From NCBI GenBank assembly GCA_024867545.1, contig JANFNE010000035.1, forward strand, positions 372,001 through 436,000: a stretch of 64,000 bases of DNA. Reading direction: 5' to 3'. Both the position numbers and the translations under genes were made by a program. The notes below the pieces were generated by a model. That model was given only the letters and a program-made list of their open reading frames with translations. It was not told the origin of the DNA and made no database searches. Position 1 is the stretch's first letter. Each line of letters starts with the position of its first letter. Of the stretch, positions 39,725 through 49,841 are shown piece by piece. Origin of the DNA: Phytopythium helicoides. Lineage: Eukaryota; Oomycota; Peronosporomycetes; Pythiales; Pythiaceae.

Positions 39725-42700
39725 ATGCTGGGAGGAAGGAGAAAGGTGTGGAGCCTTCTGGAGGCCGCCAGAGCGGGCAATCTCGATGTGGTGAAGGCTC
39801 TGGCCGACATTGGAATGGATGTGAATGCCACGGATGGATACGGAATGACAGCACTGCTGAGGGCCGCTCAGAATGGTTACCTTGAAGTGGTTCGGTTTCT
39901 CGTGGAAGTCGGCGGCGCGGACGTGAATGTTATGAACAATGATGGATGGACTGCGCTGATGTTCGCTGCTCGCAATGGTCACCTTGAAGGGGTTCGGTGT
40001 CTCGTGAAAGAAGGCGGCGCGGACGTGAATGCCGTGGACGAAGCCGGATGGACTGCGCTGATGGAAGCCGCTCAGTTTGGTCATTATGAAGTGGTTCGGT
40101 ATCTCGTGGAAGAACACGGCGCGGACGTGAATGCCACGGGCAGATACGGATCGACAGCGCTGATACTTGCCGCGGAGAATGGTCACCTTGAGGTAGTTCG
40201 GTGTCTCGTGGAAGAAGGCCGCGCGGACGTGAATGCCAAGGATGTAGACGGACGGACAAAGCTGATGCTTGCCGCTCGGTATGGTCATCTTGAAGTGGTT
40301 CGGTATCTCGTGGAGGAAGGTGGCGCGGATGTGAATGCCACGAACCAAGACAGATCGACAGCGCTGATGCATGCCGCTGAGAATGGTTACCTTGAAGTAG
40401 TTCGGTATCTTGTGGAAGAAGGCGGCGCGGATATGAATGCCAAGGATGAAGACGGATCGACAGTGCTGATGTATGCCGCTGAGTATGGTCAAATTGAAGT
40501 CGTTCGGTGTCTCGTGGGAGAAGGCGAAGCAGACGCCAATGCCATGAATAACAACGGCAAGTCGGCAATCCGAATCGCAGCCGATCTGGGACATCAAGAT
40601 ATTGTCCGCTTTCTCACGTCTTTTCTGATACACTCACAAACAACCATACCCGAAACCTCGTCATTCGATTCGCTACAGTCCGACTGGATCATACCTCCCT
40701 CTGAAATCGAGCTCACACAACTCATCGACACTAAATATCTCGGAGGAGATTACATCGCCAAATGGCTCGATGCACACGTCATCGTCAAATTATTCATCCC
40801 CGATGCAGCACACTCATCCTTCCAACAAGAAGTAAAGCTGTGGAAACAATTGAGACACCCGAACGTGATCAAGATGTACGGCGCATGTGAAGCTGGTCCA
40901 GGTTTGCAGTTCTTCGTGTGTGAGTATGCAGATGGTGGATCGCTGATTGAGTATGTGAAGTCCAATCCGGAGGATGAACCACGGAGGGTGTGGAAATATC
41001 TGTATGAGGCTGCACTGGGTCTGGAGTATCTTCACGAGCGAGGACTTGTGCATGGTGATCTTCGTTGCAGCAACATATTAATCGGTAGTGATAATTTGTC
41101 GAGGCTGTCAAACTTCGGTTTGAGTGGTGCAAAGAGTGGAGGATCTTCTAGTGTTGGTTCGAAGCGATGGCAGGCTCCTGAGATATTGTGGGATAAAGAG
41201 TCATCCTCTCGATTTGCATCGGAAGTGTATTCATTTGGAATGTGTATATTGGAAGCTATCACTGGGAAGAAGCCATGGGACAACCTCAAACACCCAAAAG
41301 GGATCAATGTTCACTGGGAACCTGAGAAAGATGATGACTCTTGGAGCGCCCCAAAATGTCCCAATGGAGACGCACGTGACTTGGTATGGCGAATGTGCTG
41401 TCAAGATCCGACCAAGCGCACCAAACTACAGTCCGTCGTCTATGAGCTCGAGCGTTTGGCACTCAAGGAGAGTCTGGGTCATTCACAATCAGAGCCGGAG
41501 CACGAACCTGTACACACACTTGACACCTACAAGTTCGGTGAGATCAAGGAACTGTGGCGAAAAGTCGAAACACACATGAAGAACAACAACAATCCTCAAT
41601 ATCACCATACATTTGACAAACTCAAACCACTATACAACCATCTACACCAATCAACACATCACATCACACTATTCACAAGATTCCACACACTACTCACAGA
41701 ATTCCATACCGTCATCACCATGAATGAACAACAAACATTAGCCATGCGACTATCGTCCACGCGTGCCACCACCAACAGCATCTACGCCTTTCATCGACGC
41801 ATACAGTCACTGTGGGTAGCACTGGGTCAACATGTTGATGGCAGTGTCACACGGACGGACGCACAACGCCGTGATATGTTTGTGTCTGGTGTGTCGGATG
41901 TGTATCTATTGTTGCGCGAGTTGGAATCGGATGATGAGAAGGCTGCCTTCCTCGAAATGTTGAAACGGGAGATGACATATCAATACACTTGTTCTCAACT
42001 GGAGGTGATGAAGAAGGCGGTGGAGGCTCTTGAGAACAAGATTGGTGAGGAGGTGGATAGTTTGGTTCCGGAGTGGTTCATTCCTTGGTACGAGTTGATC
42101 AAGCGTGAGGACGTATGTCTTGGTGCAGGTGGTTTTGGTAGTGTGATCCGAGCGAAGTGGTTGGACTCGGAGGTGGTGGTGAAGCAAGTGGAGTTTGGTG
42201 GTTCGAAGGGGTCTTTACTTTGGTCGAACATGAGCTCGACGGAAACTATATCCATAGGAGACGTCAAGACCCGATCGCAAGCTATCGAGTCTAAAGAAAG
42301 CAATCCAGAAGAGCTTGAGAAGAGAGCACACAAACGAGAAGAGGCTATGAAAATGTTCCGACGTGAAGTAGACATCTGGTTCGGATTCAGTCACCCTCAC
42401 GTCATACAACTATTCGGCGCCTGTCACGTTGGCACACCATTCTTCGTATGCGAGTACGCCACCAACGGGACATTGGTCCAGTATCTGCAGAAATGTCCTG
42501 GTGAGTTGTGGCAGAAGCTATATGAGGCTGCGTTGGGAGTCCAGTACCTTCATGCTCGTGGAGTGGTTCATGGTGATCTGAAAGGCAACAATATCGTGGT
42601 TGGAAGCGACATGAAGGCGAAGGTGACGGACTTTGGTCTGAGTTCAATTGTGAGTGGTGGTGGAGAAACACAAATCACAGCTGCGTCTCATTGGGTGGCT

Positions 42701-43333
42701 CCGGAGTGTTTTGTTATTGATCCTGAGTTGACGTTCGCGTCGGATGTGTACTCTCTGGGTATGTGTATTGTGGAGTCGATGCGAGTGGTGGGAGGTGAAG
42801 AGTGGATTTTACCGTGGCGAGATGTGGATAATGTTGTCGTGAGAGTGCATGCAAAACGTGGTGAATTGCCACCAAGACCCTCTCACTGCACAGATGTTCA
42901 ATGGGAACTAGTGAATCGTATGTGCGCATATCAGCCAGAGAAACGGATGAAGATTTCTACTGTGGTGGATGAATTGTCGAGATTGGCGAATGAGAGAGAT
43001 GAGTCGACTTCTGAATCACCGAGCTTGGAGTTTGTTCCTGATGTTGTCTCTGCGATGAAGACTGTGTTGAGTGAGCTGCACGAGAGTGGAAGTGAAGTGT
43101 CGCTGTACCTGGCGTTGTGGGATGAACTGGAGAAGGTGTACAAGAAAAATATCGTTGACGTCCACACCAGCAGTAGCAGGGAGGTGTTCAGTTGTTTAGT
43201 GAAGGACGCCGAGACAGCAACTTTGAAACTGAAGGAGAAGAAGACGGACTTGATGTCTTCATTGGAAATAACTATGGCTGTGTACGCTTTGCGTCGTCGT
43301 GTGGTCAAGTTTATGGAGGCGTATCCAGCATGA
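39725..43333 (+). CDS. Ankyrin-repeat pseudokinase-kinase protein, unit 6
   Basis: 1202 residues starting MLGGRRKVWSLLEAARAGNL, an N-terminus unlike the MTERL/MAERL of the paralogs because the leader has changed. About eight ankyrin repeats (to about 40600), then a pseudokinase (about 40690-41460: VIVKLF, HGDLRCSN, NFG), helical domain (about 41520-42100), second kinase (about 42115-42980: GAGGFGSV, VVVKQ, HGDLKGNN, DFG, APE) and second helical domain. It stops at EAYPA, two residues earlier than the others, because CCAGCATGAG replaces CCAGCACAAG. The segment QHVDGSVTRTDAQRRDM is shared only with unit 4. Confidence 0.91.
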   Translation: MLGGRRKVWSLLEAARAGNLDVVKALADIGMDVNATDGYGMTALLRAAQNGYLEVVRFLVEVGGADVNVMNNDGWTALMFAARNGHLEGVRCLVKEGGADVNAVDEAGWTALMEAAQFGHYEVVRYLVEEHGADVNATGRYGSTALILAAENGHLEVVRCLVEEGRADVNAKDVDGRTKLMLAARYGHLEVVRYLVEEGGADVNATNQDRSTALMHAAENGYLEVVRYLVEEGGADMNAKDEDGSTVLMYAAEYGQIEVVRCLVGEGEADANAMNNNGKSAIRIAADLGHQDIVRFLTSFLIHSQTTIPETSSFDSLQSDWIIPPSEIELTQLIDTKYLGGDYIAKWLDAHVIVKLFIPDAAHSSFQQEVKLWKQLRHPNVIKMYGACEAGPGLQFFVCEYADGGSLIEYVKSNPEDEPRRVWKYLYEAALGLEYLHERGLVHGDLRCSNILIGSDNLSRLSNFGLSGAKSGGSSSVGSKRWQAPEILWDKESSSRFASEVYSFGMCILEAITGKKPWDNLKHPKGINVHWEPEKDDDSWSAPKCPNGDARDLVWRMCCQDPTKRTKLQSVVYELERLALKESLGHSQSEPEHEPVHTLDTYKFGEIKELWRKVETHMKNNNNPQYHHTFDKLKPLYNHLHQSTHHITLFTRFHTLLTEFHTVITMNEQQTLAMRLSSTRATTNSIYAFHRRIQSLWVALGQHVDGSVTRTDAQRRDMFVSGVSDVYLLLRELESDDEKAAFLEMLKREMTYQYTCSQLEVMKKAVEALENKIGEEVDSLVPEWFIPWYELIKREDVCLGAGGFGSVIRAKWLDSEVVVKQVEFGGSKGSLLWSNMSSTETISIGDVKTRSQAIESKESNPEELEKRAHKREEAMKMFRREVDIWFGFSHPHVIQLFGACHVGTPFFVCEYATNGTLVQYLQKCPGELWQKLYEAALGVQYLHARGVVHGDLKGNNIVVGSDMKAKVTDFGLSSIVSGGGETQITAASHWVAPECFVIDPELTFASDVYSLGMCIVESMRVVGGEEWILPWRDVDNVVVRVHAKRGELPPRPSHCTDVQWELVNRMCAYQPEKRMKISTVVDELSRLANERDESTSESPSLEFVPDVVSAMKTVLSELHESGSEVSLYLALWDELEKVYKKNIVDVHTSSSREVFSCLVKDAETATLKLKEKKTDLMSSLEITMAVYALRRRVVKFMEAYPA

Positions 43334-43575
43334 GCGAATCTACTGGATCGATGTACCGCAACAATTACGTTTGCCACGGCGTTGCAGGTATTGGGTCACG
43401 TGACCGCTGTCATCGCTGGTATCCTTTTGGTGCAGACTTTGCCACTGCTAGTAGCCCAGAAACCAACAGTGACGAGCGTTTCGTGGTAATCTGGCTTATG
43501 CTCTTCAATTTCGGTGTGTTCCCAGGTCAGTCTCTGGCACATACAGAAGAAGGTGTGGAGTAAAATGATTGCTTG
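43334..43575 (+). pseudogene. Phosphate transporter fragment, unit 6
   Basis: Reads SESTGSMYRNN, then (another frame) FATASSPETNSDERFVVIW and LMLFNFGV, matching the transporter (DRNKRV ... NSDERLETVW ... LLFGLGV). It is closest to the second fragment at 49261-49591. Confidence 0.75.
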
Positions 43576-43724
43576 GACCCAACTTGTCGAAAGAGCGTGA
43601 TGGCAGTCAGAATACTTTGAGGTGGTGGTCAGAGCTGGAATTGAGGTAGCTCAGCTCACTGGAGACTTGCCTTCTGTCAAACTGCGTGCTATGAGTCCCT
43701 CGACGTCGAAATCTCATCAATACA

Positions 43725-44664
43725 GCAACCTGAACGCACAAATGAGTTGTTGGAGCTCCAAGAGCGTTGGCATGTGTATATCCGGGTAAACACGATAAGT
43801 ACCTAATAAACGACGGTGACGATCACTGGCCTTGGCAAGAAACCACAAGCGAATGACGCCAATCAACACAAAGCTCCTCGACAGCGGTGCCACATCATCA
43901 ATCAACAGCAGCTTTAACGCCATTGACGTCGGTATCGACGTCGGCGACTTGCGGGTCGGTGGCATACCCGCCAGACTCGGCTGCGACACCAACGGCATAA
44001 CCACAGGAGCCGCGATCGTCATCCACTCAGACGACGCAGCGCTCACCTACTGCTCCGACGCCACCTCCTCCACCACAGCCTCACACCAAACCAGAATCAA
44101 CCTCCACTTGTCCGACGCCGACCAAAACAACCACGAACTCTCCTCCATCATCCACGACCACAACGCGCTTGGCAGCAGCCTGGTACTCCTCCGAGACCAT
44201 CGACCCTACACGCATTGCAATCGCTCGCCCAACTCCTTCTCGCTCTCCCGCTTCACGACCGCCATACAGTCCTAGTCGTCCCTCCTCAACCACTCACAGA
44301 CATCGATACATCCTCTACGTGTAGAACTGCGACCGACCCTTGCTCCACTCGCACTTGGAGCCGCCCTCCAAGTGGCGGACCTGGCGCCACTACAACCTCC
44401 CCAACCTCTCGTCCCTCAACCAGCGACGCACACTCTCCGACTCTCGAGCCTCCGCGCATCCTTCTCCACCATCTCCAACGCCGCACCAGCCTCCGACCAC
44501 CGGACCACAACCGCCCGCCTTGGCTCTCGTGGCTTCTCGCGCCGCGCCACCTGCTGCAAACCAAACGCAGCAGCACACGGCCACACCCACGCGCGCCGGA
44601 CGCTCACGCTCGCCTCCGCTCTTCTCGCTCTCGCGGCTCGCCTCGCACTCCCACGCTCCTCCTC
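43725..44664 (-). pseudogene. Decayed heat shock factor gene, unit 6
   Basis: Minus-strand relic with the full extent of the HSF gene. LELQQ.., PTRKSPTSIPTSMALKLLLIDD and SFVLIGVIRLWFLA match the intact C-terminus (PIRKASTPASMAFKLPSIHE ... FASIGVIRPRLLA) in one frame for about 40 residues, so this copy is less decayed at its 3' end. The DNA-binding domain is broken as in the other relics. Confidence 0.82.
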
Positions 44665-45110
44665 CCGCCGCCGCAACTGCTCGCAGCCTCACACACTCAC
44701 ACAGCGCCACGCCACGTCCGACGCCACCGCATCCGCCAGCGCCGCGCACTCCACACACACGCGCGGGCCTCTCGCTCCCTCCGCAGCTCCAGCCTCTCGC
44801 GCCAACGACCGCCCTCGCGCTCCATCGCCACCGCCTCCCTCCGCTCCCAAGACCAGCCGACAAACGACGCCACCATCTCCCACACGCCTCCCTCGGTCTC
44901 CATGCGGCTGCGCTTTCTCGCCTTTTGGCTGGCGACTTGGACGTTGGAGGTTGGACATTCGGCTCGTGGGTTGGAGACGTGGGGAAGGGTGCGGTGTGTG
45001 GGTTGGTTGAGTGGGTGGCATGTGGTCGGAGGATCTTTTGTGGACAGGTGAGAGAGAGGTCATTGTCCTCACTTGTGAAGTTTGGAAGAAGGAAGGAGGT
45101 GAGGAGGAAG
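44665..45110 (+). promoter_or_regulatory. Upstream block of kinase gene unit 7
   Basis: Conserved spacer and leader (TCCTCACTTGTGAAGTTTGG near 45066, purine run, ATG at 45111). The plus-strand frame is open through the spacer back to 44340, but that part is HSF relic read antisense. Confidence 0.42.
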
Positions 45111-48100
45111 ATGACGGAGAGGCTTCTTAAAGCCGCTGAAGAAGGTGATCTCGATGTGGTGAAGGCGCTGATCGACGGCGGAGTGGATGTGAATGTCACG
45201 GACGGATACGGAGTGACAGTGCTGATGCTGGCCGCTCGCTATGCACGCTTTGAAGTGGTTCGGTATCTCGTGAAAGAAGGCGGCGCGGACGTAAATGCCA
45301 CGGACGAAGATGGATGGACAGCGCTGATGTGGGCTGCTTTCTTTGGTGAGCTTGAAGTGGTTCGGTATCTCGTGGAAGAAGGCGGCGCGGACGTGAATGC
45401 CACGAAAAATGACAGAATGACAGCGCTGATGTATGCCGCTAACAACGGGCACCTTCACTTGTTCGGATTCACAAGGCTGATGTATGCCGCTGGCGATGGT
45501 GACCTTGAGGTGGTTCGGAATCTCGTGGAAGAAGGACACGCGGACGTGAATGCCACGAACTTATTGCGAATGACAGCGCTGATTTGGGCTGCTTACAATG
45601 GTCGCCTTGAAGTGGTTCGGTATCTCGTGGAAGAGGGATGCGCGGACGTGAATGCCACGGAGAAAGACCGATGGACAGCGCTGATGTGGGCTGCTTTCTA
45701 TGGTGACCTTGAAGTGGTTCGGTTTCTCGTGGACAAAGGCAGCGCGGCCGTGAATGCCACCGGCAAATACGGATGGACAGCACTGAAGCTTGCTGTTAAC
45801 AATGGTCACCTTGAAGTGGTTCGTTATCTCGTGAAAGACGGCGGCGCGGACGTGAATGCCCCGAAGAAAGACAGAATGACGGTGCTGATGCTTGCCGCAG
45901 ACGATGGTAACCTTGAAGTGGTTCGGTATCTCGTGGAAGAAGGCGGTGCGGACGTGAATGCCACGGACAAAGGCGGAAAATCTGCAATCCGATTTGCTGC
46001 CAATCGTGGTTACCAAGATATCGTCCGCTTTCTCACTCCTTTCCTGATACGCTCACAAACAACCGTACCAGAACCGTCTTCATCCGATTCGCTACTCTCC
46101 ACATGGATCATACTTCCCTCCGAAATCGAACTCACACAACGAGTTGGCACCAATAATCTCGGAGGAGAATATATCGCCAAATGGCTCGATGCACACGTCA
46201 TCGTCAAACTATTTATTCCAGATGCAGCTCACTCATCCTTCCAACAAGAAGTAAAGCTGTGGAAACAATTAAGACACCCGAACGTGATCAAGATGTACGG
46301 CGCATGTGAAGCTGGTCCAGGTTTGCAGTTCTTCGTGTGTGAGTATGCTGATGGCGGGTCGCTGATTGAGTATGTCAAGTCAAATCCGCGGTGGAAATGG
46401 AACCGGACAGTGTGGAAATATCTGTATGAGGCTGCACTGGGTCTGGAGTATCTTCACGAGCGAGGGCTTGTGCATGGTGATCTTCGTTGCAGCAATATTT
46501 TGATCGGCAGTGATGGTTTGTCGAGGCTGTCGAATTTCGGTTTGAGTGGTGCAAAGAGTGGAGCATCTTCAAGTGTTGGTTCGATGCTGTGGCAGGCTCC
46601 TGAGATTTTGGGGGGTGAAGAGTCATCTTCATTTGCATCGGATGTGTATTCATTTGGAATGTGTATATTGGAGGCAGTGACTGGGAAGATACCTTGGGGC
46701 GTTAGGAATGACGCGAAATGGTGCAAGACTAATTGGACACCAGAAAGTACTAACTCAAGGTTTGTTCCAGAATGTCCCGATCGTTGCGCACGTGACTTGG
46801 TGTGGCAAATGTGCTGTCGCGATCCTACCAAGCGCATTAAGATACAGTCCGTCGTACACAAGCTCGAGCGTTTGGCACTCAAAGAGAGTCTGCGTCATTC
46901 ACAATCAGAACCAGAACATGAACCTGTACACACACTTGGCACATACAAGCTCGGTGAGATCAAGGAACTATGGCGAAAAGTCGAAACACACATGAAGAAC
47001 AACACCAACAATCCTCAATATCACCGTCTATTTAACGAGCTCAAATCGCTCTACAACCATCTACACCAATCAACACATCACATCACACTATTCACAAGAT
47101 TCCACACACTACTCACAGAATTCCATACCGTCATCACCATGAATGAAAAACAAACATTAGCCATGCGACTATCGTCCACGCGTGCCACCACCAACAGCAT
47201 CTGCGCCTTCCATCGACGCATACAGTCACTGTGGGTAGCACTGGGTCAACCAGTTCACACCAACGTCACACAGATGGCACAGACAGACGATGGACAACGG
47301 CGTGATATGTTTGTGTCTGGTGTGTCGGATGTGTATCTGTTGTTGCGCGAGTTGGAATCGGATGATGAGAAGACTGCCTTCCTCGAAATGTTGAAACGGG
47401 AGATGACACATCAATACACTAGTTCTCAACTGGAGGTGATGGAGAATGCAGTGAAGGCTCTCGAGAGCCAGATTGGTGAGGTGGAGGATAGTTTGATACC
47501 GGAGTGGTTCATTCCTTGGTACGAGTTGATCAAGAGTGAGGACATATGTCTTGGTGAAGGTGGTTTCGGTAGTGTGATCCGAGCGAAGTGGTTGGACTCG
47601 GAGGTGGTGGTGAAGCAAGTGGATATGAGTGGTTCTAAGGGATCATCACTTTGGTCGAACGTGAGCTCGACGGAAACTATATCCATAGAAGATATCAAGA
47701 CCCGATTACAAGCAGCTGAGTCTAAAGAAGCCAGTCCTCAAGAGCTTGAGAAGAGAGCACACAAACGAGAAGAAGCTATGAAAATGTTCCGACGTGAAGT
47801 AGACATTTGGTTCGGATTCAGTCACCCTCACGTCATACAACTATTCGGCGCCTGTCACGTAGGCACACCATTCTTCGTATGCGAGTACGCCACCAACGGG
47901 ACATTAGTCGAGTATTTACGGAAACATCCTGGTGAGTTGTGGCAGAAGCTGTATGAGGCTGCATTGGGAGTCCAGTACCTTCATGCTCGTGGAGTGGTTC
48001 ATGGTGATCTGAAAGGAAACAATATCGTGGTTGGTAGTGACATGAAGACGAAGGTGACGGACTTTGGTCTGAGTTCAATGGTGAGTGGTGGTGGAGAAAC

Positions 48101-48767
48101 GCATATCACAGCTGCATCTCATTGGGTGGCTCCGGAGTGTTTTGTTATTGATCCTGAGTTGACGTTCGCGTCGGATGTGTACTCTCTGGGTATGTGTATT
48201 GTGGAGTCGATGCGAGTGGTGAGAGGTGAAGAGTGGAGTTTCCCATGGCAAAACGTCGAGAACGTAGTTGTGAGAGTCCATGCAAAACGTGGTGAGATGC
48301 CACCAAGACCCTCTCACTGCACAGATGTTCAGTGGGAACTTGTGGACCGTATGTGCGCTTATCAACCGGAGAAACGGATGAAGATTTCAACTGTGGTGGA
48401 TGAATTGTCGAGACTGGCGAGTGAGAGAGATGATGTGGCATTCGAATCACCTAGCTTGGAGTTTGTCTCCGATGTTGTCTCTACGATGAAAAGTGTGTTG
48501 AGTGATCTGCATGAGAGTGGAAGCGAAGTGTCGATGTACATGGACTTGTGGGATGAACTAGAGAAGATATACAATAACAATGTCAATGGCGTCCAGAGCA
48601 GCAGCAGGGAGGTGTTCTGTTGTTTGGTGAAAGACGCCGAGACAGCAACTTTGAAACTGAAGGAGAAGAAGACGGACTTGATGTCTTCATTGGAGACGAC
48701 GATGGCTGTGTACGCATTGCGTCGTCGTGTGGTCAAGTTTGTGGAGGCATATCCAGCACAAGTGTAG
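45111..48767 (+). CDS. Ankyrin-repeat pseudokinase-kinase protein, unit 7
   Basis: 1218 residues starting MTERLLKAAEEGDLDVVK. About nine ankyrin repeats, several divergent; near 45450 one repeat is damaged (NNGHLHLFGFTRLMYAAGDG), where a deletion fused two repeats. The pseudokinase (about 46110-46890) has VIVKLF, HGDLRCSN and NFG and shares WKWNRTVWKYLYEA with unit 5. Helical domain about 46940-47520. The second kinase (about 47545-48420) has GEGGFGSV, VVVKQ, HGDLKGNN, DFG and APE. The tail ends EAYPAQV. This is the unit that retains the intact HSF gene downstream. Confidence 0.92.
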   Translation: MTERLLKAAEEGDLDVVKALIDGGVDVNVTDGYGVTVLMLAARYARFEVVRYLVKEGGADVNATDEDGWTALMWAAFFGELEVVRYLVEEGGADVNATKNDRMTALMYAANNGHLHLFGFTRLMYAAGDGDLEVVRNLVEEGHADVNATNLLRMTALIWAAYNGRLEVVRYLVEEGCADVNATEKDRWTALMWAAFYGDLEVVRFLVDKGSAAVNATGKYGWTALKLAVNNGHLEVVRYLVKDGGADVNAPKKDRMTVLMLAADDGNLEVVRYLVEEGGADVNATDKGGKSAIRFAANRGYQDIVRFLTPFLIRSQTTVPEPSSSDSLLSTWIILPSEIELTQRVGTNNLGGEYIAKWLDAHVIVKLFIPDAAHSSFQQEVKLWKQLRHPNVIKMYGACEAGPGLQFFVCEYADGGSLIEYVKSNPRWKWNRTVWKYLYEAALGLEYLHERGLVHGDLRCSNILIGSDGLSRLSNFGLSGAKSGASSSVGSMLWQAPEILGGEESSSFASDVYSFGMCILEAVTGKIPWGVRNDAKWCKTNWTPESTNSRFVPECPDRCARDLVWQMCCRDPTKRIKIQSVVHKLERLALKESLRHSQSEPEHEPVHTLGTYKLGEIKELWRKVETHMKNNTNNPQYHRLFNELKSLYNHLHQSTHHITLFTRFHTLLTEFHTVITMNEKQTLAMRLSSTRATTNSICAFHRRIQSLWVALGQPVHTNVTQMAQTDDGQRRDMFVSGVSDVYLLLRELESDDEKTAFLEMLKREMTHQYTSSQLEVMENAVKALESQIGEVEDSLIPEWFIPWYELIKSEDICLGEGGFGSVIRAKWLDSEVVVKQVDMSGSKGSSLWSNVSSTETISIEDIKTRLQAAESKEASPQELEKRAHKREEAMKMFRREVDIWFGFSHPHVIQLFGACHVGTPFFVCEYATNGTLVEYLRKHPGELWQKLYEAALGVQYLHARGVVHGDLKGNNIVVGSDMKTKVTDFGLSSMVSGGGETHITAASHWVAPECFVIDPELTFASDVYSLGMCIVESMRVVRGEEWSFPWQNVENVVVRVHAKRGEMPPRPSHCTDVQWELVDRMCAYQPEKRMKISTVVDELSRLASERDDVAFESPSLEFVSDVVSTMKSVLSDLHESGSEVSMYMDLWDELEKIYNNNVNGVQSSSREVFCCLVKDAETATLKLKEKKTDLMSSLETTMAVYALRRRVVKFVEAYPAQV

Positions 48768-48769
48768 AT

Positions 48770-49045
48770 GCCACTCTACTTACTTTGCTGAATCCACCGA
48801 CTCTACCGACTCGATTGACCGCAACAAGTGCATGGCCATGAAGCTGTTGCTGCTGGGAGTGGACTAGGTGACGGCTACCATCTCCGGGAACAGACTTTTT
48901 TCAGTTTTGGTGACCCTGGATCCTATAGCGACGAGTGTTTCGAGGTAGTATGCTTTTCAGCTCATGTGGTGTGCTTCTACTTTACCTTCACGGTCCAGGA
49001 GACGGAGGCATTCAAAATGTATTCTTCCGCTGACACGTAAAAGTA
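48770..49045 (+). pseudogene. Phosphate transporter fragment A, unit 7
   Basis: STDSTDSIDRNKCMAMKLLL matches the transporter middle region, followed by a stop and by YSDECFEVV and ETEAFK (transporter DERLETV and ETEAFK). Same type as in units 4 and 5. Confidence 0.75.
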
Positions 49046-49260
49046 TTGGAATAAACCGAACTATGGGTCTGAAGGCCGCCGTTGCGGTATTGGACCGCTC
49101 GGATCCAATCTGCTGACACCTCGACTCCAAAGAGGAAGGATGATGACTACACTACTATCGTGTGTGGCTTCAGAATGCTTTTTTTGCAGGATATCTACGG
49201 AGGCGGTAAGGTGGTCAAATTCATGGACAGTCCGAAGAATACGTTGTGCCGGTGGTCAGA
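49046..49260. other. Non-coding tail copy, unit 7
   Basis: Homologous to 3510-3837 (GGGTCTGAAGGCCGCCGTT, later ATTTCATGGACAGTCCGAA-like DNA). It separates the two transporter fragments. No gene seen. Confidence 0.55.
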
Positions 49261-49591
49261 GCTGGAAGTGAGGTGGCCAGCACAAGCGAATCTACCGGCT
49301 CAGTGCACCGCAACAATCACGTCTGCCATGGCATTCTCGCTACTGGAAGTGGGTCACGTGACGGCTGTTATCGCTGATATCCTTCTGATGCAGACTTTTC
49401 CCACTGCTAGTAGCCCAGAAACCAACAGTGACGAGCGTCTCGTGGTCATTTGGCTTATGCTCTTCGGTTTCGGTGTGGCTTTAGCTCTGATTGTGTGGTA
49501 CTACCGCTTCACGACCGAGGAGATGGAGGCGTTCATGAACGTGCAGGGGCGTGGTCAGACTCTGGGACGTACAGAAGAAGGTGTGGAGTAA
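49261..49591 (+). pseudogene. Phosphate transporter fragment B, unit 7
   Basis: The best preserved relic. About 85 codons are open: SAMAFSLLEVGHVTAVIADI, NSDERLVVIWLMLFGFGV and WYYRFTTEEMEAFMNVQGRG match transporter residues about 139-215. It begins at GGCCAGCACAAGCG, the same breakpoint as the kinase-linked fragments, but here without a kinase gene in front. It ends at a stop after EEGVE. Confidence 0.82.
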
Positions 49592-49841
49592 AATGATTGT
49601 TCGGATCCAACTGCTCAAAGAGTGTGATGGCAAACAGAATACTTTGAGGTGGTGGTCAACGCAGGGAAGTGTGGCGGTCAGCTTATTAGCCACTTGCCTT
49701 CTGTCAAACTGCGTGTTGTGAGTCCAGAGACGTCAATTCAACAAAACCAACGCAAGAGTGAGATGATGGAGCTCCAAATGCATCGGTATGTATTTCCGAG
49801 TGTACACGATAAATAATAAATGACGGAGTCGACACACTAGC
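49592..49841. other. 3' flank of the HSF gene
   Basis: Non-coding. Carries the HSF 3' flank (ATGGAGCTCCAAA, CATCGGTATGTATTTCCGAG) that is also preserved beside the relics in units 1-3. Confidence 0.55.

Noticed and set aside
44340..45110. In-frame 257-codon extension at the 5' end of the unit 7 kinase gene
   Set aside because: It is antisense HSF relic and GC-rich spacer. The paralogs start at M(T/A)ERL, and the extension is Pro/Ser/Arg-rich without a domain.
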